Source of the DNA: an uncultured Flammeovirgaceae bacterium
GTDB lineage: Bacteria; Bacteroidota; Bacteroidia; Cytophagales; MED-G16
Length of the DNA stretch: 52,492 bases
Direction: 5' to 3'
Assembly (NCBI GenBank): GCA_913052485.1
Contig: CAJXDN010000008.1
Coordinates: forward strand, 1-52,492
Positions 35,144 to 44,746 of the stretch are shown piece by piece; the stretch's first letter is position 1; each line of letters begins with the position of its first letter. Under the pieces are notes generated by a model. It was not told the origin of the DNA. It searched no databases and worked only from the letters and a program-made list of their open reading frames with translations. A program made the position numbers and the translations under genes.

Positions 35144-36400
35144 ATGGGTTCCAAAAGAGTAGTAATCACAGGGATGGGGGCTATAACCTCCATAGGAAAA
35201 ACACTGAATTTGTTCAAAGAATCTCTCTACAAAGGAGTAAGTGGTTGTGATCTTATTAAGTCATTCGACACCTCAAAATTTAAAACAAAATTTGCTTGTG
35301 AAGTAAAGGATTATGATCCTTTAGAATATTTTGAAAGGAAAGAATCCAGAAAGATGGACAATTATGCACAGTTTGGTATGATTGCTGCAGATGAAGCTAT
35401 CAAAAATTCAAATGTTAATTTTGATAAAATAGATTTGTCAAGAGTAGGTGTAATTTGGGGTTCCGGAGTTGGTGGCATTGAAACATTCCAGAATGAATTA
35501 ATTAGTTTTAGTGAAAATGATAAAAATCCAAGATTTAACCCTTTCTTCATTCCTAAACTTATTCCAGACATATGTCCCGGCTTAATTGCAATTAAATATG
35601 GCTTCAAAGGGCCAAATTTTGCAACAGTATCTGCTTGCGCATCTGCTTCAAATGCTATAATTGATTCTTATAACTACATTAGGTCTGGAACTTCAGATAT
35701 TATAATTACTGGTGGTTCAGAGTCAGCAGTAAATGAGACAGGAGTGGGAGGTTTTAATGCATTAAAAGCATTATCTGAGAGGAATGATGATCCAAAAACA
35801 GCCTCTCGACCTTTTGATAAAGAGAGGGATGGTTTTGTTCTTGGTGAGGGAGGTGGAGCATTGATACTTGAGGACTACGATCATGCAGTAAAGAGAAACG
35901 CAAAAATTTATGCTGAAGTCATCGGTTTTGGCATGTCCTGTGACGCTTACCATATAACTGCACCACACCCAGAAGGTGAAGGAGCAAAACTTGTTATGGA
36001 GAATGCAATTAAAAGTGCAAATATAGAAAAGGACTCTGTTGACTATATTAACGTACATGGAACATCAACCCCCCTTGGTGATAAAAGTGAAATTAATGCA
36101 ATCGAAAAAGTATTTGGTGAATATTCTTATAATTTAAATATCAGTTCAACTAAATCAATGACTGGCCATCTTCTTGGTGCTGCAGGGGCTATTGAATCTA
36201 TAGCATCAATTTTTACTCTAAATGAAAATAAAATTCCACCCACAATTAATCATCAAACATTTGATGAAGAAATAAATAAAAATTTAAATCTGACTCTAAA
36301 TAAACTTCAGGAGAGAAATTCAGAAATTGTTATGAACAATACCTTTGGTTTTGGAGGTCATAATACCTCAGTAATATTCAAAAAATATCATAATCAATGA
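35144..36400 (+). CDS. fabF: Beta-ketoacyl-ACP synthase II
   Basis: Elongates acyl-ACP by condensation with malonyl-ACP. The 418 residues begin KRVVITGMGAITSIG. The nucleophile Cys165 is in TVSACASASNAI, and the catalytic histidines are in NVHGTSTPLGD and STKSMTGHLLGAAGA. NNTFGFGGHN closes the active site. It lies 14 bases after acpP and overlaps rnc by 4 bases, the conserved order in Bacteroidota and many other phyla. Confidence 0.97.
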   Translation: MGSKRVVITGMGAITSIGKTLNLFKESLYKGVSGCDLIKSFDTSKFKTKFACEVKDYDPLEYFERKESRKMDNYAQFGMIAADEAIKNSNVNFDKIDLSRVGVIWGSGVGGIETFQNELISFSENDKNPRFNPFFIPKLIPDICPGLIAIKYGFKGPNFATVSACASASNAIIDSYNYIRSGTSDIIITGGSESAVNETGVGGFNALKALSERNDDPKTASRPFDKERDGFVLGEGGGALILEDYDHAVKRNAKIYAEVIGFGMSCDAYHITAPHPEGEGAKLVMENAIKSANIEKDSVDYINVHGTSTPLGDKSEINAIEKVFGEYSYNLNISSTKSMTGHLLGAAGAIESIASIFTLNENKIPPTINHQTFDEEINKNLNLTLNKLQERNSEIVMNNTFGFGGHNTSVIFKKYHNQ

Positions 36401-37089
36401 TATTTTTTTTCCAAAATAAAGAAGATAAGGAATTAATTAGGGCAATTGATTTTATACTAGGATACAAAACAAACAAACCTGAACTATATAAGCTTGCACT
36501 ACTTCATAAATCGATAAAATCTGATGAGTCAAATGAAAGACTTGAGTTTTTGGGAGATGCAATTCTTGGGCTGATTGTTGCAAAATACCTTTTTAAACTT
36601 TATCCATTCAAAGACGAGGGATTTCTCACAAAAATAAGATCAAAAATTGTTAATAGAGAATCTCTCAATAATATTGGTAGGAAAATGGGTCTAAAAAGAA
36701 TAATTAATATTAAAAAAATTAAATCTAAATCATATGATTCAATATATGGAGATGCTCTTGAAGCAATAATTGGAGCTTGCTATCTTGAAAAAGGGTTTGA
36801 TTTCTGTGAAAAAAAAGTTGTGAAAAATATAATTGTACCTTATTTTGATCTTGATGATCTTACAACTCAAACACATAACTTTAAAAGTAAGGTATTAGAA
36901 TGGGCTCAAAAAGAAAGAATGAAAATTAATTTTATTGTTGAAAAGACATCAACCTCAAGTAGATTCTCTCAGTTTAAATCGATACTAAAACTGAACGGAA
37001 AGAAAATTTCTGTTGGTTATGGAAAAAGTAAAAAAAATGCTGAGAAAGATGCATCAAGGGTTGCGTGCGAAATTTTAAAACTAAGCTGA
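36397..37089 (+). CDS. rnc: Ribonuclease III
   Basis: Double-strand-specific endoribonuclease for rRNA and mRNA processing. The 230 residues carry the signature NERLEFLGDAILGLI at about 48-62, further catalytic acidic residues in YGDALEAIIGACYLEKG, and a C-terminal dsRNA-binding domain (about 160-230: FKSKVLEWAQKE, GYGKSKKNAEKDASRVA). It overlaps fabF by 4 bases. nadE follows after 5 bases, which is not the neighbour I would expect. Confidence 0.96.
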   Translation: MIFFFQNKEDKELIRAIDFILGYKTNKPELYKLALLHKSIKSDESNERLEFLGDAILGLIVAKYLFKLYPFKDEGFLTKIRSKIVNRESLNNIGRKMGLKRIINIKKIKSKSYDSIYGDALEAIIGACYLEKGFDFCEKKVVKNIIVPYFDLDDLTTQTHNFKSKVLEWAQKERMKINFIVEKTSTSSRFSQFKSILKLNGKKISVGYGKSKKNAEKDASRVACEILKLS

Positions 37090-37094
37090 TATAA

Positions 37095-38936
37095 ATGTCT
37101 ATTAGAATTGCAAGCTCTAACCTGAATCAAACACCACTTGATTGGGACCGGAATCTTAAGAATATTAAAAAAAGTATAGAACTAGCAAAGAAAAATAAAG
37201 TTGAAATCTTATGTCTTCCAGAACTCTCAATAACAGGATATGGATGCCAAGATTTATTTTATCATCAATGGTTTATTAAAAAATCCTATGAGATCCTGGA
37301 TGAGATTATTGAGTACACTAAAACAATAACCTTAATAATTGGAAACCCAGTAATTCATAAAGAAAAATTATATAATGGATGCTGTATAATAAAAGATAAA
37401 AAAATATTAGGGTTTTTTATAAAAAGTAATCTTCCAAATGACGGGATTCATTATGAGAAGAGGTGGTTTGACTCCTGGGAATGGGGGAAAATTGATCAAA
37501 CTAAATACAAGAGTAAAAAATATCCAATCGGAAATATTCAGATAGAGCATAATAAAGATATAACCTTAGGATTTGAAATATGCAGGGATATGTGGGATGA
37601 GGAGAGACCAGCAAATTTTATTAAAACAAAAAAAAACTTGATAATATTTAATCCTTTAGCAAGTCATTATGCATTTAAAAAATTTGATTTTAGAAAAAAA
37701 TTAGTATTAGAAAGTTCAAAGAAATATAACTGTTCATACCTCTCTATCAACTTATTAGGAAATGAGTCAGGAAAAGTGATTTTTGAAGGCGATACGATTC
37801 TAGCATCTAAAGGAAAACTTTTATCAATTAATAATCGATTTTCATTTGATAAGATTTCTTATTCCCATTATGATATTGATTTTAGCAATCAACTTAAAGA
37901 GATAACCTATGAATCTCCAATTATTTATGAGGAATTTCTTGACGCTTTTTCTCTTGGCCTATCAGATTATCTATTAAAATCAAAAGTTAAAGGGTTTGCA
38001 TTGTCTCTAAGTGGGGGATTGGACTCATCATCAATAGCAATTTTAATTTACGAGATGGTCAAAAGGATTTTAGAGAGAAAAGGCACCGAAATTTTTAATA
38101 AAGAGATAGGTTTAAAGATAAACTTTACCGATAAAATCGATTTAAATGTAAAAAAGGTTATCAAAAAAATATTATTCACAGCATATCAAGAGACTCAAAA
38201 TTCAAGCAAGGAAACAAAAAAATCAGCTAAAATTTTATCAGAATTTATTGGATCGAATCATTACGAGTGGTCTATCGACTCTGAGGTAAAAAGCATAACT
38301 GGTAAAATTTCTAACGAAACCACAAAAACCTATTCATGGGAGAAAGATGATATAACATTGCAAAATGTACAGGCAAGAGTTAGGTCACCATTCATCTGGT
38401 TTATTGCAAATGCTAATAATTTATTATTATTATCAACCTCAAATAGAAGTGAATCAAGTGTAGGGTACTCTACAATGGATGGTGATTCAAGTGGATCAAT
38501 TTCACCTATTGCTGGTGTTGATAAGGTCTTTATAAAGAAGCTTTTAATATATCTTAAAGAAAATTATAACTATACGTGTCTAGATAATGTACTTAACTTG
38601 AAACCAAGTGCAGAGCTCAAACCTTCAAATAAAAAGCAATTCGATGAAGACGACTTAATGCCATACAATATTCTATCTAAAATTGAGAGAAAATTCGTTA
38701 AAGACCGAAAAAGCCCTAAAGAAATATTTCATATTCTGAAAAGAAAAGAATTGACTGATGATAAGACACTTAAGAAACATATAAAAGATTTCTTTCAATT
38801 ACTAGGAAGAAACCAATGGAAAAGGGAGAGGACAGCTCCATCTTTTCACTTTGACGATTACAGTCTTGATTCATCTTCCTGGTTTAGATTTCCAATTTTA
38901 TCTAATAATTTTGAGGAAGAGATAAAAAACCTCTAA
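37095..38936 (+). CDS. nadE: Glutamine-dependent NAD+ synthetase
   Basis: Makes NAD from deamido-NAD, drawing ammonia from glutamine. The 613 residues have an N-terminal nitrilase-type glutaminase domain (about 1-270) with the triad Glu43 (LPELSITGYG), Lys110 (FFIKSNLPNDG) and Cys163 (GFEICRDMW). The C-terminal synthetase domain has P-loop SLSGGLDSSS at 303-312, STSNRSESSVGY and the late KDRKSPKEI region. Both domains look complete. It closes the acpP-fabF-rnc run and converges with yidD, where a short hairpin lies. Confidence 0.96.
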   Translation: MSIRIASSNLNQTPLDWDRNLKNIKKSIELAKKNKVEILCLPELSITGYGCQDLFYHQWFIKKSYEILDEIIEYTKTITLIIGNPVIHKEKLYNGCCIIKDKKILGFFIKSNLPNDGIHYEKRWFDSWEWGKIDQTKYKSKKYPIGNIQIEHNKDITLGFEICRDMWDEERPANFIKTKKNLIIFNPLASHYAFKKFDFRKKLVLESSKKYNCSYLSINLLGNESGKVIFEGDTILASKGKLLSINNRFSFDKISYSHYDIDFSNQLKEITYESPIIYEEFLDAFSLGLSDYLLKSKVKGFALSLSGGLDSSSIAILIYEMVKRILERKGTEIFNKEIGLKINFTDKIDLNVKKVIKKILFTAYQETQNSSKETKKSAKILSEFIGSNHYEWSIDSEVKSITGKISNETTKTYSWEKDDITLQNVQARVRSPFIWFIANANNLLLLSTSNRSESSVGYSTMDGDSSGSISPIAGVDKVFIKKLLIYLKENYNYTCLDNVLNLKPSAELKPSNKKQFDEDDLMPYNILSKIERKFVKDRKSPKEIFHILKRKELTDDKTLKKHIKDFFQLLGRNQWKRERTAPSFHFDDYSLDSSSWFRFPILSNNFEEEIKNL

Positions 38937-38948
38937 TTAATCAAGAGG
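38930..38948 (-). terminator. Intrinsic terminator of yidD at the nadE/yidD junction
   Basis: On the minus strand CCTCT (38948-38944) pairs with AGAGG (38934-38930) across a 9-base loop and is followed at once by TTTTTT (38929-38924). The stem is short but GC-rich for this genome. It contains the last codons and stop of nadE and the end of yidD. Confidence 0.5.
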
Positions 38949-39152
38949 ATCATACCCTGATTTTCCCCAAGGATGACATTTTAAAATTCTTTTAACTCCA
39001 AGATATGAACCTTTAAATAAACCATATTTTAAGATAGACTGTTTTGAATACTCAGAACAAGTTGGAGTAAATCTACATGAACTTGGAAAAAATGGAGATA
39101 ATGTTTTTTGATATAGTATTATTGGTAAAATAAATAATTTCCTGATATTCAT
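38937..39152 (-). CDS. yidD: YidD membrane protein insertion efficiency factor
   Basis: A small membrane-associated protein of 71 residues that assists YidC/Sec insertion. Family features are a hydrophobic start, LYQKTLSP (about 17-24), the cysteine block SSCRFTPTCSEYSKQSI, and the basic GVKRILKCHPWGKSGYDPLD end. It is divergent from the Omp85-like gene, 34 bases away, and separate from yidC or rnpA. Confidence 0.93.
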   Translation of the reverse strand: MNIRKLFILPIILYQKTLSPFFPSSCRFTPTCSEYSKQSILKYGLFKGSYLGVKRILKCHPWGKSGYDPLD

Positions 39153-39162
39153 CTATTAATAA

Positions 39163-39170
39163 TATATTTG
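39163..39170 (+). promoter_or_regulatory. Candidate -7 box for the 39187-47618 operon
   Basis: TATATTTG matches TAnnTTTG exactly. A start near 39175 leaves about 12 bases to the ATG at 39187. The -33 partner is weak (TTTC at 39138-39141, 21 bases away). It would drive the nine co-directional genes that follow. Confidence 0.45.
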
Positions 39171-39186
39171 CAATCACAATTCTTTA

Positions 39187-40614
39187 ATGATAAAATTAAA
39201 TCTTTTTTCTTTATTTATACTAGCCTTATTTTATAATCCAGTTACTATTTTTTCTCAAAATGATATAGTGTCTGCCGATATTAATAAATATGATTTTTTA
39301 GAAAGCAATAGGTATAAGATTAAAACCATAGAAATAAAGGGAAACAAAAGAACAAAAAAGGATATTATTCTAAGAGAGCTGTCTATAAAAGAAGATGAAA
39401 CAATTGATAAAAATACCTTAGTTAATATTATTGAAGAAGATAAGAGGAAGCTAATAAATACTAATCTTTTTAATGAAGTAGATATCAACATTATCTTGGT
39501 AGATAATTCTAATTTATCTATTGAAATTATTTTATTAGAATCATTTTACTTACTCCCATCAATAATATTTGAATTATCAGATAGAAATTTCAATGATTGG
39601 TGGGTAAATTTTGATCATGATTTCAGTAGAATAAATTATGGTGGAGGTTTCTTACAATATAATTTAACTGGAAGAGCAGATATTCTTGAATTTACTTTTA
39701 GAAGAGGATTTATTAGAGAGCTTTTCACCTCATATTTTATCCCCTATTTATCCAAAAAACAAAAAGGAGGTTTAGAAGCTTATTTTAATTTAATAGAATT
39801 TGATCATTTGTTTTACAATACCAATGATTATGTTCCTATTTTTTATAAGTCAGATAACTTTTTAAAAAAACATTTGAAATCATCATTAGAATATTCACAC
39901 AGAGAATCTTTCTACAATTATCATTATTTCAGTTTAGAATATAATAATATTAAACTGAATGATACCCTAAATTTTTTGAATGAAAATTATTTCAAAAACC
40001 ACAAAAACATAAACGGAATATCATTAGGGTATGAGTTTAATAGAGATTTCAGAGATATTAAAAATTATCCTCTAAATGGTTTTCGGCTAAATTTTAGAGT
40101 TAGAAAGGATGGTATTGGCATATTTAAAAATCTAGATAAATGGAGTACAAAGCTATATTACTCAAACTATATTCCATTAAAAAGAAATTTTAATTACTCA
40201 TTTAATTTCTCAACATTATATAGTAGTAAGAATCTACCTTTTTTATTTTATGAATCTAGCGATAAAATCAGGGGATATGAAAAATATTTAATTCATGGTC
40301 ATTCTTATTTTATTCAAAAAAATTCTTTGAAAAAGAATATTCTATCAACTAGCTTCAATAGAGATAATGAAAAGCTAATTAAGAGAATAAAAAATATTCC
40401 TTTGGATATTTATATTAAAATATTTTTTGACAATGGAATTATTTGGAAATACAATAATCAACCTAAAAATAGCTATTTGAATAATAAATATCAATACAGT
40501 TTTGGTGTTGGTATAGATTTAGTAACCCTTAAAAATATTTCTTTATCATCAGAATTATCTAGGAATTCATTAAATGAAAATAATTTATCATTTAAATTAG
40601 GGGCTGATTTTTAA
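39187..40614 (+). CDS. Omp85-superfamily (BamA/TamA-like) protein with a single POTRA domain
   Basis: An outer-membrane protein of 475 residues. A signal sequence (about 1-23, ending near IFSQND) precedes one POTRA domain (about 42-120: YKIKTIEIKGNKRTKKDIILREL, then DKRKLINTNLFNEVDINI). A 16-strand-type barrel follows at about 125-475. The IRGYEKY segment near 365 matches the conserved lid-loop RGY motif, and the protein ends in Phe. Real BamA has about five POTRAs and over 750 residues, so this is an accessory member. Candidate roles are protein insertion or secretion; partners are unknown. Confidence 0.83.
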   Translation: MIKLNLFSLFILALFYNPVTIFSQNDIVSADINKYDFLESNRYKIKTIEIKGNKRTKKDIILRELSIKEDETIDKNTLVNIIEEDKRKLINTNLFNEVDINIILVDNSNLSIEIILLESFYLLPSIIFELSDRNFNDWWVNFDHDFSRINYGGGFLQYNLTGRADILEFTFRRGFIRELFTSYFIPYLSKKQKGGLEAYFNLIEFDHLFYNTNDYVPIFYKSDNFLKKHLKSSLEYSHRESFYNYHYFSLEYNNIKLNDTLNFLNENYFKNHKNINGISLGYEFNRDFRDIKNYPLNGFRLNFRVRKDGIGIFKNLDKWSTKLYYSNYIPLKRNFNYSFNFSTLYSSKNLPFLFYESSDKIRGYEKYLIHGHSYFIQKNSLKKNILSTSFNRDNEKLIKRIKNIPLDIYIKIFFDNGIIWKYNNQPKNSYLNNKYQYSFGVGIDLVTLKNISLSSELSRNSLNENNLSFKLGADF

Positions 40615-40617
40615 AAA

Positions 40618-41898
40618 ATGAAGACTGTAGGATTTCATACTTTTGGATGTAAGTTAAATTTTTCTGAGACATCCTCAATTTCAAGAGAGTTTTCTGATAA
40701 TGGATTCAAGAAAAAATCCATTTATGATAACCCAAATAAGGTAATTATAAATACATGTTCTGTTACTGATAACGCAGATAAAAAATGTCAAGATTTAATT
40801 AGAAAAATTAAAAGAAAGTCCCCCGATTCAGAAATTACCGTTGTTGGTTGTTTTGCTCAACTAAAACCCAAGGAAATTATTAATATTGAGGGTGTCGATA
40901 AGGTAATAGGTGCGAAAAACAAATTTAAGTTTGAATCTTACCTAAGCGATAGTTCAGTAATTCATTCTAAAATAAATGAGTCTAAAAAATTTAAATCTTC
41001 ATTTTCTATTGATGATAGGACAAGATCTTTCCTAAAAATTCAAGATGGATGTAATTACGGTTGCTCTTTTTGTACCATTCCATTGGCAAGAGGAAGGAGT
41101 AGGTCGGCAGCTCCAGAAGAAGTATTATCTAACTTAAAAGAGCTTATCAAGAAGGGATCGAAGGAGATTGTTCTGAGTGGAATAAATATTGGAGACTACG
41201 GAATAATAGAAGGAAAAAGATCTAACGACTTTTATAACCTTCTTCAAGTAATCGATGATCAAATAAAAGATATAAGGATAAGAATTTCATCTATCGAACC
41301 AAATCTTTTAAGTAATGAAATAATTGAATTAATTAGTAAGTCAAAAATATTTGTTCATCATTTTCATATTCCTCTTCAGTCAGGATCAAATAAAATATTA
41401 AATGGAATGTCAAGGAGGTATACAAGTGAATTGTATGAGGATAGAGTAAAATATATCAAATTTTTAATGCCTAATGCATGTATAGGGGGTGATGTCATTG
41501 TTGGTTTTCCAGGAGAAGACAATAGTGAATTTGATAAAACACTAAAATTTATCAAAGATTTGGATATATCTTATCTACATGTGTTCCCGTACTCAGAAAG
41601 AGAAAATACAAGAGCTTTATCATTAAATGAAAGTGTGCCTATTGAGATTAGAAACAAAAGATCAAAAGTTTTAAGATTGTTATCCGATAAAAAAAAGAGA
41701 GATTTTTATGAGTCCAACATAAAAAATGTAAGGAATGTACTATTTGAGAATAAAGTAAAAGGGGATTTTATTTACGGTTTCACTGATAATTATGTAAAGA
41801 CAAAAATCAAGTTCAATAGAAAGCTAGTTGGTAAACAGTGTAATGTTTTACTTAAAAAGATTGATAATGACCTTTCGGTAATAGGAGAAATAATATGA
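40618..41898 (+). CDS. mtaB: tRNA t6A37 methylthiotransferase
   Basis: A radical-SAM methylthiotransferase that makes ms2t6A37 in ANN-decoding tRNAs. The 426 residues have an N-terminal UPF0004 domain with cluster cysteines 11, 47 and 78 (TFGCKLN, NTCSVTD, VGCFAQ). The radical-SAM motif has Cys145, Cys149 and Cys152 (DGCNYGCSFCTIP), and the C-terminal TRAM-like region is at about 365-426. The CSVTDNADKK spelling favours MtaB over MiaB or RimO. It lies 3 bases after the Omp85 gene and overlaps the next by 4. Confidence 0.92.
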   Translation: MKTVGFHTFGCKLNFSETSSISREFSDNGFKKKSIYDNPNKVIINTCSVTDNADKKCQDLIRKIKRKSPDSEITVVGCFAQLKPKEIINIEGVDKVIGAKNKFKFESYLSDSSVIHSKINESKKFKSSFSIDDRTRSFLKIQDGCNYGCSFCTIPLARGRSRSAAPEEVLSNLKELIKKGSKEIVLSGINIGDYGIIEGKRSNDFYNLLQVIDDQIKDIRIRISSIEPNLLSNEIIELISKSKIFVHHFHIPLQSGSNKILNGMSRRYTSELYEDRVKYIKFLMPNACIGGDVIVGFPGEDNSEFDKTLKFIKDLDISYLHVFPYSERENTRALSLNESVPIEIRNKRSKVLRLLSDKKKRDFYESNIKNVRNVLFENKVKGDFIYGFTDNYVKTKIKFNRKLVGKQCNVLLKKIDNDLSVIGEII

Positions 41899-42503
41899 AG
41901 ATAATTTGCATAGGTAGAAACTACGTGGATCACATTGATGAGCTCAAAAATGATATGCCAAAAAATCCAATAATATTTTTTAAACCATCTATCTGTAAAC
42001 TTGAAGGATCAGATTTTGAAATGCCAAATTTCTCATCAGATGTTCATCATGAAATTGAAATTATTTATAAAATTTCAAAAAGTGGAAAGAATATACCAAT
42101 GTCAGATTCAATTAACTTCATTTCAGGAATAGGTTTAGGTATAGATTTTACTGCAAGGGATATTCAACTTGAATTTAAGGATAAGGGTTTACCTTGGAGC
42201 GTCTCAAAAAGTTTTGATAATTCCGCTGCTATATCAGAATTCAAATCCTTGAGTGACTTTATGGATATAGAAAATATTAAATTTTCTTTAAATAAAAATT
42301 TAAAAGAAGTTCAATCAGGAAATTCTAAATTAATGATTTTTAATATTAAATTTCTAATACACTACATATCTCAATTTATTTCACTCGAAAAAAATGATAT
42401 TATTTTTTCTGGAACTCCAAAAGGAGTAAATCAAATAAAAAGAGGAGATAAACTAGAAGGATTCATAGAAAATGAGAAGATTCTTAATATTAATATTATT
42501 TAA
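41895..42503 (+). CDS. Fumarylacetoacetate hydrolase family protein
   Basis: A 202-residue single-domain FAH-fold enzyme. Metal-binding acids are in HHEIEIIYKI and GIDFTARDIQLEFKDKGLPW, followed by KSFDNSA. The end GTPKGVNQIKRGDKLEG is typical of acylpyruvate hydrolases and oxaloacetate decarboxylases. The likely substrate is an acylpyruvate or oxaloacetate. It overlaps mtaB by 4 bases and the M23 peptidase gene by 32. Confidence 0.9.
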   Translation: MKIICIGRNYVDHIDELKNDMPKNPIIFFKPSICKLEGSDFEMPNFSSDVHHEIEIIYKISKSGKNIPMSDSINFISGIGLGIDFTARDIQLEFKDKGLPWSVSKSFDNSAAISEFKSLSDFMDIENIKFSLNKNLKEVQSGNSKLMIFNIKFLIHYISQFISLEKNDIIFSGTPKGVNQIKRGDKLEGFIENEKILNINII

Positions 42504-44292
42504 TTTAATTCACTTCATATCAGGTTCCCAAGATTTGTTATTTCCAATTAATCCTGGATCTCAAAATTATTTATCAGGAAACTTAGGAGAACTTAGGAGC
42601 GACCACTTCCATATGGGTCTAGATATTAAAACTTACGGTAGAATTAATGTCCCGGTATATGCATCTGATGATGGTTACATTGTTAGAGTTAGAGTGTCTG
42701 GAACTGGATATGGTAAAGCATTGTACCTTAAGCATAATAATGGATTTAAATCTGTATATGCTCACTTAAATAGCTTTCATAAAGAGATAGAAAAATATGT
42801 GACTGATTACCAGTACAGAAACGAAAAATTTATTGTTAATCTATATCCTGGGAAAAAATTTTATTTTAAAAAAGGAGAAATTATTGGATATTCAGGTAAC
42901 TCTGGATCATCAGTAGGTCCTCATCTTCATTACGAGATTAGAGATAGAGAAGAAAATGTAATGAATCCACTAAATTTTTCTTTTAAGGAGATAAAAGATA
43001 ATATCAAACCAACAATAAAATCTGTTTCTCTTAAAACATTAAGTTTTGACTCTCGAATAAATGGAATGTATGGATTACTTGATATTCCAATTCAGGGTGG
43101 TAATAAAATAAATTTAAACCTTGAAGGTGATATTGGTATTTCAGTATCTGCATTTGATATGCTAGACGGATATTTACATAAGGTAGGAATTTCTAGATTT
43201 CAACTTTTTCTTGATAATAAACTTTTAGTTGATAATAAAATTGATACCCTTAGTTATTCAGAAACAAATTTTGTGAGTTGGTTTATTGACCAAGATATTT
43301 TTAAAAAATTTAGGAAGCAGTACGTAAAATTATATCAGGACGATGGAAATAAATTAAGTTTTCACAAGAATAGTGAAAATGGCATTATAAACTTCAATAA
43401 ACAAAAGAGTTACAACATAAATATTATTGTTTTTGACTTTTTCAATAATAAATCAAGTATAGAAATTAATGTAAATAGTGATAAAATAAAAAAATATAAT
43501 TTCATTGATTTGTTTGATGACAACTATTATGTATTAGGAAATACTTTAGCAATTAGATCAAAAATAGAAAATAGAGAATTTATAGAGGTCAAGTTTTCAA
43601 ATAGGTTAGATATATCTAGATCTATATTTAGTGATGAGCTATACAATTATTATATAATAGATTTAAGAAATGATCTACCAGAAAAAGCCTTTCTACAAGA
43701 TAAAGAAATAGAGTTCAATTTTATCGAAATTGAAAACGACAAAATTTATGATTTTGATAATAAAAATTTGAAACTTGAAATTGCAAATAATAATATTTTT
43801 GATACAATGTATGTAGAGTTTGAAAAAAAAATTGATACAATTGAAAAATTTATTTTTAAAAATTCTCTTCCATTAAAAAAAGTAGTATCAGTGACACTTA
43901 AACCAAAAAATACATATGATAAAGAGAAATCATTTATCTATGATATATCAAATAAGCCCTCTTTCATAGGAGGCGTCTGGGAAGAAAATAATATTGTATT
44001 CAAGACTAGTGAATTATCAGAATATTCAATACTTGAGGATAAGGATCCTCCAGTTATTGAGAGGGTAAAGTTTAATAATGACCTAATGGTATTTAGAATA
44101 TATGATGAATTATCAGGTATAAAGTCCTATGAGGGCAGAATAAATAATAACTGGATATTATTTGAGTATGATAATAAAAACGATATCATTATTTCTAAAA
44201 AAAAGAACTCAATTCAATCATTTAAAGGTAAATTTGTACTTGAAGTTATTGATAATTCTAATAACAGAAAAACTTTAAATTTAAATTTATAA
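42472..44292 (+). CDS. M23-family metallopeptidase, exported
   Basis: A LytM-type peptidoglycan endopeptidase of 606 residues. The signal sequence (1-18) is followed almost at once by the peptidase domain (about 25-165): RSDHFHMGLDIKTYG gives the zinc His and Asp, YAHLNSF the catalytic His, and GPHLHYEIRD the final HxH. The remaining 440 residues are beta-rich and poorly conserved, probably substrate- or wall-binding modules. All zinc residues are present, so it should be active. The start lies 32 bases inside the FAH-family gene; the signal peptide supports this ATG. Confidence 0.9.
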   Translation: MRRFLILILFNLIHFISGSQDLLFPINPGSQNYLSGNLGELRSDHFHMGLDIKTYGRINVPVYASDDGYIVRVRVSGTGYGKALYLKHNNGFKSVYAHLNSFHKEIEKYVTDYQYRNEKFIVNLYPGKKFYFKKGEIIGYSGNSGSSVGPHLHYEIRDREENVMNPLNFSFKEIKDNIKPTIKSVSLKTLSFDSRINGMYGLLDIPIQGGNKINLNLEGDIGISVSAFDMLDGYLHKVGISRFQLFLDNKLLVDNKIDTLSYSETNFVSWFIDQDIFKKFRKQYVKLYQDDGNKLSFHKNSENGIINFNKQKSYNINIIVFDFFNNKSSIEINVNSDKIKKYNFIDLFDDNYYVLGNTLAIRSKIENREFIEVKFSNRLDISRSIFSDELYNYYIIDLRNDLPEKAFLQDKEIEFNFIEIENDKIYDFDNKNLKLEIANNNIFDTMYVEFEKKIDTIEKFIFKNSLPLKKVVSVTLKPKNTYDKEKSFIYDISNKPSFIGGVWEENNIVFKTSELSEYSILEDKDPPVIERVKFNNDLMVFRIYDELSGIKSYEGRINNNWILFEYDNKNDIIISKKKNSIQSFKGKFVLEVIDNSNNRKTLNLNL

Positions 44293-44293
44293 T

Positions 44294-44746
44294 ATGTCAT
44301 TAAATATAGGAGACAAAGCACCAAACTTTAAGTCTATTAATCAGAAAGGAGATGATATTGAACTTAAAAACTATCTTGGTAAAAAAGTTATTTTATATTT
44401 CTACCCTAGAGATAACACACCAGGTTGTACAGCCCAGGCTTGTAATCTTAATGATAATCAAGAAAGTTTAAATGATGAAAACTATGTGGTTCTAGGTGTT
44501 AGTAAAGACTCTGTGAAATCACATCAAAAATTCATTGATAAGTATGATTTAAACTTTGATTTAATTTCAGATGAGGATAAATCTGTACATAAGTTGTATG
44601 GGACATGGGTTGAGAAAAAAATGTATGGAAAAACATATATGGGTACAGCCAGGCAGACCTTTATTATTGATGAAAATGGTATTATTTCTGACATAATAAC
44701 TAAAGTCAAAACAAAAGAACACACAAATCAAATTCTTGGTGAGTAA
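44294..44746 (+). CDS. bcp: Peroxiredoxin, BCP/PrxQ type
   Basis: A thioredoxin-dependent thiol peroxidase of 150 residues. The motif YPRDNTPGCTAQACNL carries peroxidatic Cys45 and resolving Cys50 five residues later, which marks the atypical 2-Cys PrxQ/BCP group. It starts one base after the M23 stop. The end overlaps the transketolase gene, whose GTG start lies within its last codons. It is the second thiol peroxidase in the window. Confidence 0.95.
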   Translation: MSLNIGDKAPNFKSINQKGDDIELKNYLGKKVILYFYPRDNTPGCTAQACNLNDNQESLNDENYVVLGVSKDSVKSHQKFIDKYDLNFDLISDEDKSVHKLYGTWVEKKMYGKTYMGTARQTFIIDENGIISDIITKVKTKEHTNQILGE

